From assembly GCA_012517205.1 (NCBI GenBank), contig JAAYVL010000062.1, positions 1 to 33,301 of the forward strand: a DNA stretch of 33,301 nt. Direction: 5' to 3'. Each line of letters opens with the position of its first letter. Positions within the stretch are counted from its first letter, which is position 1. The DNA is from Verrucomicrobiota bacterium. GTDB taxonomy: Bacteria > Verrucomicrobiota > Verrucomicrobiia > Limisphaerales > UBA8199. The notes under the pieces are model-generated. The model was not told the DNA's origin, did no database searches, and saw only the letters and a list, made by a program, of their open reading frames with translations. Below, piece by piece: positions 1 to 6,911 of this stretch. The position numbers and the translations under genes are program-made.

Positions 1-44
1 CCCTCTTCCACTGCCCGCACGACCGTTTCTTCTTCGTCGTCTCA

Positions 45-145
45 GGCTATGTACAAGGGGAGTACACCGGAGGCGCGGCAGGAGCGCATAGAAAATAAGC
101 ATGAACCCCCTTTGAGCATCCTTGGTACACCCCTTGTACACAGCC
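45..145. repeat. Imperfect inverted repeat, 16-bp arms
   Basis: The arm at 45-60 (ggctatgtacaagggg) is matched by the reverse complement of 130-145, with one mismatch in 16 bases. The core TGTACAAGGGG is identical in both arms. The 69-bp spacer holds no recognisable gene. The right arm runs straight into a second small hairpin at 141-164. It lies beyond the end of the oxidoreductase gene, so it could be a 3' element of that transcript, an operator-like pair, or the edge of a dispersed repeat; the sequence does not decide. Confidence 0.6.
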
Positions 146-164
146 TATTGGGAGCCATAGGCTG
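141..164. repeat. Small hairpin, 8-bp perfect stem
   Basis: CAGCCTAT at 141-148 pairs perfectly with ATAGGCTG at 157-164 across an 8-base loop. It shares its left arm with the right arm of the larger inverted repeat at 45-145, so the two structures would be mutually exclusive in RNA. No T-run follows on either strand, so it is not a classical terminator. Confidence 0.5.
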
Positions 165-224
165 GCTGGGGAGGCTGGGAAGGGGGTGGGCGCGCGCCTG
201 AGGCGGAATTGTGGCCCTTATTGG

Positions 225-249
225 CCGAAAGGGGCTAGCCCCTTTTCGG
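225..249 (-). terminator. Possible terminator hairpin after the Gfo/Idh gene
   Basis: CCGAAAGGGGC at 225-235 faces GCCCCTTTTCGG at 238-249, giving a GC-rich stem with a one-base bulge and an almost absent loop. It lies about 55 bp past the oxidoreductase stop codon, as expected for an operon terminator. The T-run is missing, so it may act only as an RNA 3'-end stabiliser or in Rho-dependent termination. Confidence 0.35.
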
Positions 250-302
250 GATGACCTGCGGTTGCCCGGTTGGGCTTTGCGCCTGGCTGCCGGCTGGGGT
301 TA

Positions 303-1643
303 TCAGATTTTAGGCAACTCGAAGCCTTTGCGACGAGGGCGCGACCGTAATTGGTTTGCCTCGGCGTCGCCGATGAATTCCTCTTTTCGAGGGTCCCAAC
401 GGAGCTTGCGCTGGACCGTGCGGCAGATATTGACGAGATGGCAGAGCGTAGTGGCGCGGTGCCCGGTTTCGGCGTCGGCGTTGGTTGGCTTGCGCGTGCG
501 CATGCAGTTAAAGAAGTTCTCGATGTGGGGGACCGACTCATTGGGTCCTTGCGGCGTCACCGGGGGCGCGTGCTGGCGCAGTTCGGGCGGATCGGCGGTG
601 TAATCGCCGCGGAGAATCTCGATGCGGCCTTTGTCCCCGATAAAGATCGCGCCGAGGTCTTCCAGGTCGCGGTTGGCGCCCTCCAGTTTGACCTGGACGC
701 CATTGGCATAGCGCATGGTAAGTTTGCAGCGCGGCCCCGGTTCTTCCGGCCAGATTTCGACCGGGCCGGTGTTATCGGTGCCGAGGGCGCACTGAACCTG
801 GTCGAGGCTGTGGGTGCCCCAGCCGGTGACGCCCCAACACTGGCCGCCGCCGTCGTATTGGACGTATTCGCCCCAGCTATTGTACAACTCCAGGTAGAAG
901 GGGAGGAGTTCGGTCTGATTGCACCACTGGTTCCAATCCAGTTCCGCGGGAAGGTCGTCGGGGGTATCGCGCGGTTGCCAGACGCGGCCGGGGGCGAAGT
1001 TGCAGGTGATGACGGTGTGAACTTTGCCGATGGCGCCCTCGCGCACGAGCCGGCTGGCGTGGATGTTGATGGGCATCGAACGCTGCTGGGAGCCGGTCTG
1101 GACAATGCGCTTGTATTTGCGGGCGGCTTTGACCAGGACGCGGCCTTCGGCCAGCGTAAGGCTCTGGGGTTTTTCCACGTAGGCATCACAACCGGCCTGC
1201 ATCGCGTGGATGCAGATCAACACGCGGGCATGGGTGGTCGTTTCCACAAACACCGCGTCGAGCCGCTCCTTTTCCAGCATTTCGCGGTATTGCTGATAGA
1301 CGCGCCAGCGGTCGCCCCCCTCCACTTGCTGGGCGGCTTCGCGGATGCGGCCCAGGTGGCAATCGGCCACGGCGATGACATCAGCGCCGGGCAGGGCTTC
1401 GTGCTTAAGAATCCAGCGGGCGCGCCCGCCCATGCCGATAATGCCAACCCGGAGCCGGTCGTTGGGGCTGGGGCGGCGTGGCGCGCCGAGGGCTCCCGGC
1501 GCCACAATCATCGGAAAACCCAAGGCCAGGGCGGCGGCCGAACAGCGCAGGAATTCGCGCCGGTTCACCGAAGAGGACTTTGAAGCAGAGGCAGTCATAG
1601 CTGAGACGGATTTGGTTTCAGGAACGAAGGATTGATTATTCAT
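303..1643 (-). CDS. Tat-exported Gfo/Idh/MocA family oxidoreductase
   Basis: A 446-residue protein of the Gfo/Idh/MocA NAD(P)-dependent sugar oxidoreductase family. The N-terminus carries a twin-arginine signal (NRREFLR, residues 27-33) followed by an Ala/Leu-rich stretch, so it is probably exported folded with bound cofactor. A Rossmann fold begins at about residue 65 (VGIIGMGGRA), and the family's catalytic EKP motif appears as DAYVEKPQ. The ATG lies inside the 3' end of the upstream DUF1080 gene (8-nt overlap), implying translational coupling. An internal ATG at 1598 would also keep the Tat motif. Related exported members oxidise or reduce sugars, often at C3; the substrate here cannot be told. 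Confidence 0.9.
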   Translation of the reverse strand: MNNQSFVPETKSVSAMTASASKSSSVNRREFLRCSAAALALGFPMIVAPGALGAPRRPSPNDRLRVGIIGMGGRARWILKHEALPGADVIAVADCHLGRIREAAQQVEGGDRWRVYQQYREMLEKERLDAVFVETTTHARVLICIHAMQAGCDAYVEKPQSLTLAEGRVLVKAARKYKRIVQTGSQQRSMPINIHASRLVREGAIGKVHTVITCNFAPGRVWQPRDTPDDLPAELDWNQWCNQTELLPFYLELYNSWGEYVQYDGGGQCWGVTGWGTHSLDQVQCALGTDNTGPVEIWPEEPGPRCKLTMRYANGVQVKLEGANRDLEDLGAIFIGDKGRIEILRGDYTADPPELRQHAPPVTPQGPNESVPHIENFFNCMRTRKPTNADAETGHRATTLCHLVNICRTVQRKLRWDPRKEEFIGDAEANQLRSRPRRKGFELPKI

Positions 1644-2415
1644 AGTCGGAGCGGGGGCGAAATTGTTTGAGGCGGAGGTTTTTGAACTGGATCTTCATCG
1701 GCGGCCCCGGATGCATCTGGAGGGCCAGCACGCCCTCCCGGACGGCCAGGCCCGCCTGGTGATCCGTCACCTGGCACATGACCACATTGTTAATCTTCAA
1801 GGTAATATCCGGGCCGCGCGCGATAATGGCATAGGTGTTCCACTCGCCCATCTTAACCTGCCGGAGCAACGCGGCGCTGAGGGAAAGCCCTTTCCCCGCG
1901 GCGCCCTTGCCGGCCATGAGTTTGCGCACGCCGGCAGAGGCGGCGATCGGCGTGATGGTTTTTCGCCCGTCCCGGTCAATGTAGGCCTTCTCGCCGCGCA
2001 TTACGACGCCGCCGCGGGTATGCTCGAAGAGGCAGCCGGTCCATTGTTCGCCATATTCGATGTCGGCCTGGTAGCCCGAGGTATCCCAATCGGGCAGTTC
2101 ACGGCTGCGGAACTGGATGCCGGAGTTGCCGCCCGGGCCCTGGAGGCGAAAGTCCAGGCGCAGCTCGAAATCGCCCGGCAGGCCGCCGCGCCACATCAGG
2201 TAGTGGGCGCGGGTGCAGGGCTTTTCCGGGGTGCTCTCCGCCGTGATCGCGCCGTCCTCGACGTGCCAGGCCCCCGGCAAGCCTTCCCAGCCGCTCAAGT
2301 CCTTTCCGTTGAAAATGGAGACGAACCGCCCCGAGGCCTTCCCCGCCTGACCCAAGGCCGAAAGCGCCGCCGCGAGCAAGAGCACTGCGCCAATAAAGCG
2401 GTGGCAAAACTGCAT
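1636..2415 (-). CDS. Exported DUF1080 protein (3-keto-disaccharide hydrolase-like)
   Basis: A 259-residue protein with a Sec-type signal peptide (residues 1-22 or so, LLLAAALSALGQA) and a DUF1080 beta-sandwich. Recognisable family segments are FNGKDLSGWEG near the mature N-terminus, GDFELRLDFRLQGPGGNSGI and FRSRELPDWDTSGYQADIE in the middle, and IQFKNLRL at the C-terminus. Members of PF06439 have been linked to cleavage of 3-keto-glycosides. This fits the oxidoreductase that follows it with an overlapping stop/start. ATG start, no evident Shine-Dalgarno. It diverges from the Tat-exported protein starting at 2557, so the 141-bp gap probably holds promoters for both directions. Confidence 0.87.
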   Translation of the reverse strand: MQFCHRFIGAVLLLAAALSALGQAGKASGRFVSIFNGKDLSGWEGLPGAWHVEDGAITAESTPEKPCTRAHYLMWRGGLPGDFELRLDFRLQGPGGNSGIQFRSRELPDWDTSGYQADIEYGEQWTGCLFEHTRGGVVMRGEKAYIDRDGRKTITPIAASAGVRKLMAGKGAAGKGLSLSAALLRQVKMGEWNTYAIIARGPDITLKINNVVMCQVTDHQAGLAVREGVLALQMHPGPPMKIQFKNLRLKQFRPRSDYE

Positions 2416-2556
2416 ACGCCGAAACTAAGGCGCGACTTCGCGAAGTCAACCCCGGTTTTTCAGAAAGTTAAATCGCGACGCGGACGCCCGCCCCTGGCGG
2501 GCCGGGCCGGCGCGGCGGGCGGCAGAATAACTTTGCCAGGCGAGACGATCCGGGTT

Positions 2557-3936
2557 ATGCCAACGGATATGCTTGCGTTGAACCCGATTCAGCCGCCCTC
2601 CCGCCGCCAATTTCTCCGCACGAGCGCCGTCACCGCGCTCGCCGCCGCCCTGCCTGGAAGCGCGTCGGCCCGCGCTTCGAGCCGGCGCGGCACCGTGCGC
2701 GACCGGCTGTGGATTTGGGCGCATGACGGGCAGTTCTACAACTGCGAATTTGGGCTGCCCCGCAAGAGCCGCATCACGCCCGTGGAAGGGGCGTTTTACA
2801 TGGGCGTGCCCAACGTGATGTTTATCCAATACCAGGGGGTGCCCGTGCCGCCTTTCGAGCAGTATTACGTGCCCTTCAAGGCGCTGCGGCGGGTTTTTTG
2901 GACGCTGTCCAACAATGCCAACCAAATGCACCGGCTGGGGGCCGAGCAGGAGCATGTCTATCGGCTGGCCGCCGCGAACCCGAACATCCAGGGTCTGCTG
3001 CTGGATGATTACCTGATCGGGCCCCTCCAGCCGGCGGCGGGCCGCCAATGGCTGGCGGAAAACAGCCCCGCCTTTCCGGTGACCCTGACCCTGCGGCTGG
3101 CGGCGCCGGCCCGGGCCAACACGCTGGAATTGCAGCAGACGGACTGGGAAAGCGGCGATTACCGCACCGCGCGCCTGGAGGTGGACGTGGCCGCCCGGGA
3201 GGATGCCTGGGCGCCGGTTGGGCGCTTCGAACTGCCCAATGAACCGGGGGCGCGGCTGCGGGTGCCGCTGCCCCCGGGCGCTCTGGCGGCGGTGCGCGTG
3301 CAGATTCTCTCGACCCATGACCCGCAAGGCGCCCGGAGTTGCGGCTTAAACGAGCTTCGCCTGCTGGCGGACGGCCAGCCGCTCGCGCTGGACGGCGCGC
3401 AAATTCATGCGAGCAGCCAGTTTCCTGGCCATGAAGCCTTTCACCTGCTGGACAACCGCGCGGCGCCCGGGCAATCCCCCGGCTACGCCGCCCAGGTCGG
3501 TTTGGACGATTTGGCGGCGGCGCGGCGGCGAATGGCCGGCCTGGGCCGTCCGCTCGAGCTGGCGGCGGTTGTCTATGCCCACCAGCTTGACCCGGCCATT
3601 GCACCCCTGCTGGCGCCGATTGACACGGTGCTGTTCTGGACCTGGCGGGCGGCGGAGCTTCCGGGCCTCGAGGCGAATTTCCGGCGGCTGAAGCAACTGC
3701 TGCCGGGCAAGCGGGTGCTGCTGGGGTGCTATATGTGGAACTTCGGCGAGCCGAACGGCCCGATGCCGCTGGCGCAGCTTGCCCGCCAGTGCGACCTGGG
3801 CCTGCGCTGGCTGCAAGCCGGGGAGATCGAGGGGCTCATCTTTCTGGGCACCAATATCTGCGATCTGGACCTTGAGGCCGTCGAGTGGACGCGCCGCTGG
3901 ATCGCAACGCACGGCGACAAACCACTCAAGCGCTGA
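2557..3936 (+). CDS. Tat-exported putative TIM-barrel protein with inserted beta-rich domain
   Basis: About 459 residues. The frame is open further upstream but overlaps the divergent gene; ATG at 2557 (or 2569) sits just before a clear Tat signal (SRRQFLRTSAVTALAAALPG). The N-terminal part (RLWIWAHDGQFYN, then ITPVEGAFYMGVPNVMFIQY and GLLLDDYL) and the C-terminal part (TVLFWTWRA, RVLLGCYMWNF, GLIFLGTNICD) look like halves of one beta/alpha barrel. Between them, roughly residues 175-310, is a beta-rich block (TLTLRLAAPARANTLELQQ and following) resembling a galactose-binding/discoidin fold. I infer a glycoside-hydrolase-like role; no catalytic pair is assigned. The neighbours support sugar processing. 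Confidence 0.8.
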   Translation: MPTDMLALNPIQPPSRRQFLRTSAVTALAAALPGSASARASSRRGTVRDRLWIWAHDGQFYNCEFGLPRKSRITPVEGAFYMGVPNVMFIQYQGVPVPPFEQYYVPFKALRRVFWTLSNNANQMHRLGAEQEHVYRLAAANPNIQGLLLDDYLIGPLQPAAGRQWLAENSPAFPVTLTLRLAAPARANTLELQQTDWESGDYRTARLEVDVAAREDAWAPVGRFELPNEPGARLRVPLPPGALAAVRVQILSTHDPQGARSCGLNELRLLADGQPLALDGAQIHASSQFPGHEAFHLLDNRAAPGQSPGYAAQVGLDDLAAARRRMAGLGRPLELAAVVYAHQLDPAIAPLLAPIDTVLFWTWRAAELPGLEANFRRLKQLLPGKRVLLGCYMWNFGEPNGPMPLAQLARQCDLGLRWLQAGEIEGLIFLGTNICDLDLEAVEWTRRWIATHGDKPLKR

Positions 3937-4059
3937 CCGTTTTGCGCCGAAGCGGCCGGCGCCGTTCCCGGGCGGCCGCGCGGCGGCGAGAATAAAAGAG
4001 TGGCGCGCGGGCCTGTTTTCTGCTAAGCGAGTACGCGCAGCGATAAACTAACTGCCACA

Positions 4060-4503
4060 ATGAAAATCACCGAAGCTTTGCTGGCCGAACACCTGGTGTT
4101 CCACAACATGTTTGATCACGTCGAGGCGGTGGCGCCCAAGCTCAAGACGCTGGCCGAGGTCAAGTCGCTGGCGGCGTTGCTGGAGACGTTGCTAAAGGCG
4201 CATTCCGACACGGAGGACGAGTTGTTTATCGGGCCGCTGGAGCATTGTTTCGAGCAGATCGGGCAACGGGACGCGTTTCTCGAAGAACACCAGGAACTGG
4301 ACGCCTGCCTGGTGCGCATCCGGCGCGTCCGGCAGCTCAAGAAGGCGCGGCAACTGCTCGTGGCGGCGGTGGCCTACTCGCGCGAGCACTTCGACAAGGA
4401 AGAACGCATCGTCTTCCCGCTGGCCGAGCGCGTGCTGAGCCACAAGACGCTCACCGCCCTGGGCGATACCTGGGCGGAACAGCGCACGCGCTCCCTCCCG
4501 TAA
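4060..4503 (+). CDS. Hemerythrin-like HHE domain protein
   Basis: A 147-residue, mainly helical protein with the histidine/glutamate pattern of hemerythrin/HHE cation-binding proteins. Visible are H11, H15 and H20 in helix 1, H48 followed by TEDELF (glutamates 52 and 54), H77 in FLEEHQEL, and H110 with E114 in SREHFDKEERIVFPL. These would form a di-iron site in a four-helix bundle. No signal peptide or membrane segment, so cytoplasmic. Such proteins bind oxygen or nitric oxide, or act in iron and redox handling; which applies cannot be told. It stands alone, converging on bioB, with a weak ribosome binding site. Confidence 0.85.
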   Translation: MKITEALLAEHLVFHNMFDHVEAVAPKLKTLAEVKSLAALLETLLKAHSDTEDELFIGPLEHCFEQIGQRDAFLEEHQELDACLVRIRRVRQLKKARQLLVAAVAYSREHFDKEERIVFPLAERVLSHKTLTALGDTWAEQRTRSLP

Positions 4504-4520
4504 GACGGCGGCCTTTCCGG

Positions 4521-5600
4521 CTACGCGGCGGCCGGCACCGGCGGCGCGGCGGCGGACGCGGGAACGGCGCGGGGGCCGCCGGGCTCATCCCCGCGCCAGC
4601 TGAGGCCCAGGTCTTTGAGCATTTGGAGGTCCTTCGCGACGGGTTGATTGGCCGTGGTGAGGTAGTTGCCGACCATGAGGGCGCTGGCGCCGGCCATGAA
4701 GATCCAGCTTTGCAGGTCGCGCAAGTTCACCGCGCGCCCTCCGGCGATGGTGATTTCCGACTGCGGCAGGATGAAGCGGAAGCAGGCGATGATCTGGAGA
4801 ATCTCCATCGGGGCCAGGGGCGTCAACCGGGCGAACGGCGTGCCGGCGATGGGATTGAGGAAGTTCAGGGGCACCGTGTGCGCGCCCAGTTCCCGCAGCG
4901 CGAAGGCCAGGTCGCAGCGGTCCTCCCGGGTTTCCCCCATGCCCAGGATGCCGCCGGAACAAATGCGGATGCCCGCCTGCTTTAAATAGTGAAGGGTGCG
5001 CACGCGGTCCTCGTAGGTGTGGGTCGTGCAGACTTGCGAAAAAAAGCGGCGCGAGGTCTCCAGGTTATGGTTGTAGCACTCGCAACCCGCCGCTTTGAGG
5101 CGGTCGGCCACTTTTTGGCTGCGAATCATTCCCAGCGAGGCATCCGGCCGCACCTGGCCGGACTGCTTCAGCTCCGTCAGCCGCGCGCACATCTGGTCGA
5201 GCGCAGGGCCTTCCCGCAAATCGCGCCACGCCGCCACCAACCCGAGCGCCGCCACGCCCTGAGCCTGGGCTTCCCGGGCCGCTTCCCGCACCTCGTCCGC
5301 CTCCAGCAGGGCGTGCCGCGGTGAGTCCGCGGCGTGAACCGCGGACTGGGCGCAAAAACGGCAGTCCTCCGGGCAGCCGCCGGCTTTCACATTGACGATC
5401 GAACACAGGCGCACCCGGCGGCCGTGAAAGTGCTCGCGAATACGGTTCGCCCAGACCAGCAGATCGAGCCGATCCTCCGGGCGCGCCAGCGCAAACAGCC
5501 ACTCGCCCTCCGCCCGGGTGACGCCACCACCGGCCAGGACTCGCTGGCCCAGTTCGGCGATGCGGCGATGCGCGGCCGCGTCAATCAGAGTCACGCTCAT
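4521..5600 (-). CDS. bioB: Biotin synthase
   Basis: Radical-SAM enzyme that inserts sulfur into dethiobiotin, the last step of biotin synthesis. The [4Fe-4S] motif CPEDCRFC gives C76, C80 and C83. Further hallmarks are YNHNLETS, CTTHTYEDRVRTL, GILGMGETREDR and FLNPIAGTPF. About 359 residues from the ATG at 5600; the frame also opens at a TTG at 5636, but the ATG version matches the family's usual start and length. The last 25 or so residues are an Ala/Pro-rich tail beyond the conserved core. No other biotin genes lie alongside. Confidence 0.95.
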   Translation of the reverse strand: MSVTLIDAAAHRRIAELGQRVLAGGGVTRAEGEWLFALARPEDRLDLLVWANRIREHFHGRRVRLCSIVNVKAGGCPEDCRFCAQSAVHAADSPRHALLEADEVREAAREAQAQGVAALGLVAAWRDLREGPALDQMCARLTELKQSGQVRPDASLGMIRSQKVADRLKAAGCECYNHNLETSRRFFSQVCTTHTYEDRVRTLHYLKQAGIRICSGGILGMGETREDRCDLAFALRELGAHTVPLNFLNPIAGTPFARLTPLAPMEILQIIACFRFILPQSEITIAGGRAVNLRDLQSWIFMAGASALMVGNYLTTANQPVAKDLQMLKDLGLSWRGDEPGGPRAVPASAAAPPVPAAA

Positions 5601-5682
5601 GGTTGACAGCCTAGTCACCGGCGCACAGCGGCGCAAGCGGCGAGTGGCGCGGACATTTTGCGCAGGGGTTGAAGCGCGCGGA

Positions 5683-5925
5683 CTAAAGCGAAGCTGTCGG
5701 GCGCTGGTTTTGCCCGGGCGGCAGCGGCAGTATCGGCAAGACGATCTCCCGCTTCTCCTCGTCGAATTTGAGCACGATCTGCACTCCCGTCAGTTTGTTT
5801 GCCGCACAAAACTCCAGGGCGGCGGTGGAGCTGAGAAAATCCATCGCCCCGAAACTGTCCGGCGTCCACGCGCCCGTGTCTTCATAGTAAAGACCGCTGG
5901 CGATTCGCTGCAGAAGTATTCGCAT
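5683..5925 (-). CDS. Small protein of unknown function (80 aa)
   Basis: An 80-residue protein beginning MRILLQRIASGLYYEDTG. The N-terminal half is aromatic and acidic (DTGAWTPDSFGAMDF, then ALEFCAANKL) and resembles small proteins of unknown function in which a short beta-hairpin precedes a helix. The C-terminal tail (LPILPLPPGQ) is Pro-rich. ATG start, no signal peptide. Amino-acid use is ordinary, unlike the Arg/Ser/Pro-rich spurious frames around it, which is the main reason to accept it. It lies between lepB and bioB on the same strand, with 82 bp to bioB. No function is proposed. Confidence 0.6.
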   Translation of the reverse strand: MRILLQRIASGLYYEDTGAWTPDSFGAMDFLSSTAALEFCAANKLTGVQIVLKFDEEKREIVLPILPLPPGQNQRPTASL

Positions 5926-6119
5926 ACGCAGAATTCAGTGTTGTCTTCACCGTTGCGGACACCTTCGCCGGTCGCGCGGGAACGCGCTCGCCTTCCCACG
6001 CGGCAATCGGCCGAGTCTGCGTTGGGTATTTTGCGCCCGGCGTGATTTCCGGCAAGCCTAAAATCAGGGCGCCGGACCCGCCGCCGGCCGGCTGTGGGGG
6101 CGGGCAATTCCGCGCCGGG

Positions 6120-6701
6120 TCAGCGCATGATGGGGCCTAAAATGTTGCCGCGCGGGACCGGCCCATATCTGCGGCTGTCAACCGAGTTGGCCCGGTTATC
6201 GCCCAGAAGGAAATACTGGTCTTTGCCGCACAGGATCAGTTGGTCCTGCGGCTTTAACTCGGGGAACGTCGGCGTTCCCGGAGCGAGGTAGGGTTCCTTG
6301 AGTTTGCTCCCGTTGAGATACACCCCCCCGTCCTTCAGGTAGATCGAATCTCCGGGGACGGCGATGATGCGTTTGACGGAGAAGCCGTTATCGCCGGGGT
6401 CGCGCACAACCACAATGTCGCTGCGCTGCGGCGGGCGGACGCGATAAAGCCAGCGATTCAGCAGGTAGCGTTGCGAGTCCTGGAGCGTGGGGACCATGCT
6501 CCGTCCCACCACGCGGACCGACTGAACGAAGAAGTGGCTGATGGCGAAGTAGCATCCGCCGGCAAGCGCCGCGACCACCAGGTATTGAAAGACCTGCTGG
6601 AAAAATGCGCGCCCGCGTGATTGGGCCGGGCGCGAACGCGGCAGCAACACTGATCCGTTTAATACCGGTCTCGAATCCGTTGTATGCGTCACCACGCTCA
6701 T
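6120..6701 (-). CDS. lepB: Signal peptidase I
   Basis: A 193-residue S26A leader peptidase that removes signal peptides from Sec and Tat substrates at the membrane. One membrane anchor spans about residues 38-58. The catalytic serine is S68 in GRSMVPTL and the general-base lysine is K110 in SVKRIIAVPGDS; the box LGDNRANSVDSRRYGPV follows at the C-terminus. Small for the family, with only the core boxes. ATG start; it lies downstream of rpoC on the same strand, separated by 210 bp containing a strong palindrome, so it probably has its own promoter or depends on readthrough. The exported enzymes nearby are plausible substrates. Confidence 0.95.
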   Translation of the reverse strand: MSVVTHTTDSRPVLNGSVLLPRSRPAQSRGRAFFQQVFQYLVVAALAGGCYFAISHFFVQSVRVVGRSMVPTLQDSQRYLLNRWLYRVRPPQRSDIVVVRDPGDNGFSVKRIIAVPGDSIYLKDGGVYLNGSKLKEPYLAPGTPTFPELKPQDQLILCGKDQYFLLGDNRANSVDSRRYGPVPRGNILGPIMR

Positions 6702-6774
6702 CTATGCCCTCTCAATTTATCGCGCGGGTGCGGGGCCACAAGTCGTGAAAAATACGCAAGGCCGTTGTCGGGTC

Positions 6775-6801
6775 AATCCCGGGCCGCGGCGGCCCGGGAT
6801 T
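6775..6801 (-). terminator. Perfect 12-bp palindrome, candidate rpoC terminator
   Basis: AATCCCGGGCCG at 6775-6786 and CGGCCCGGGATT at 6790-6801 are perfect reverse complements around a 3-base loop, an exceptionally stable structure. It lies 110 bp beyond the rpoC stop and 73 bp before lepB. A TTTTT run on the minus strand occurs only about 25 bases further on, so it is not a textbook intrinsic terminator. A terminator, an RNA-stability element or a dispersed palindromic repeat are all possible. Confidence 0.5.
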
Positions 6802-6911
6802 CGCCGGCCCCGCCGTGTCCTTTTGTATGGCCCCGGGAACGTGCCCATCGGGCTCAGGTTCGCCGATTTGCGCGTCAGCCCGATCGCCGCGCGCCCATCC
6901 CGCCGGGCCGG

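Noticed and set aside
1-201. Plus-strand frame open from the window start
   Set aside because: No protein-family features, and it runs through inverted repeats; could be a gene's 3' end but cannot be supported from this fragment.
351-1583. A 410-codon plus-strand frame opposite the Gfo/Idh gene
   Set aside because: Antisense shadow; the minus strand shows a Tat signal, Rossmann motif and EKP motif.
1663-2556. Upstream extension of the TIM-barrel protein frame
   Set aside because: It overlaps the DUF1080 gene in antisense, and the Tat signal just after 2557 marks the real N-terminus.
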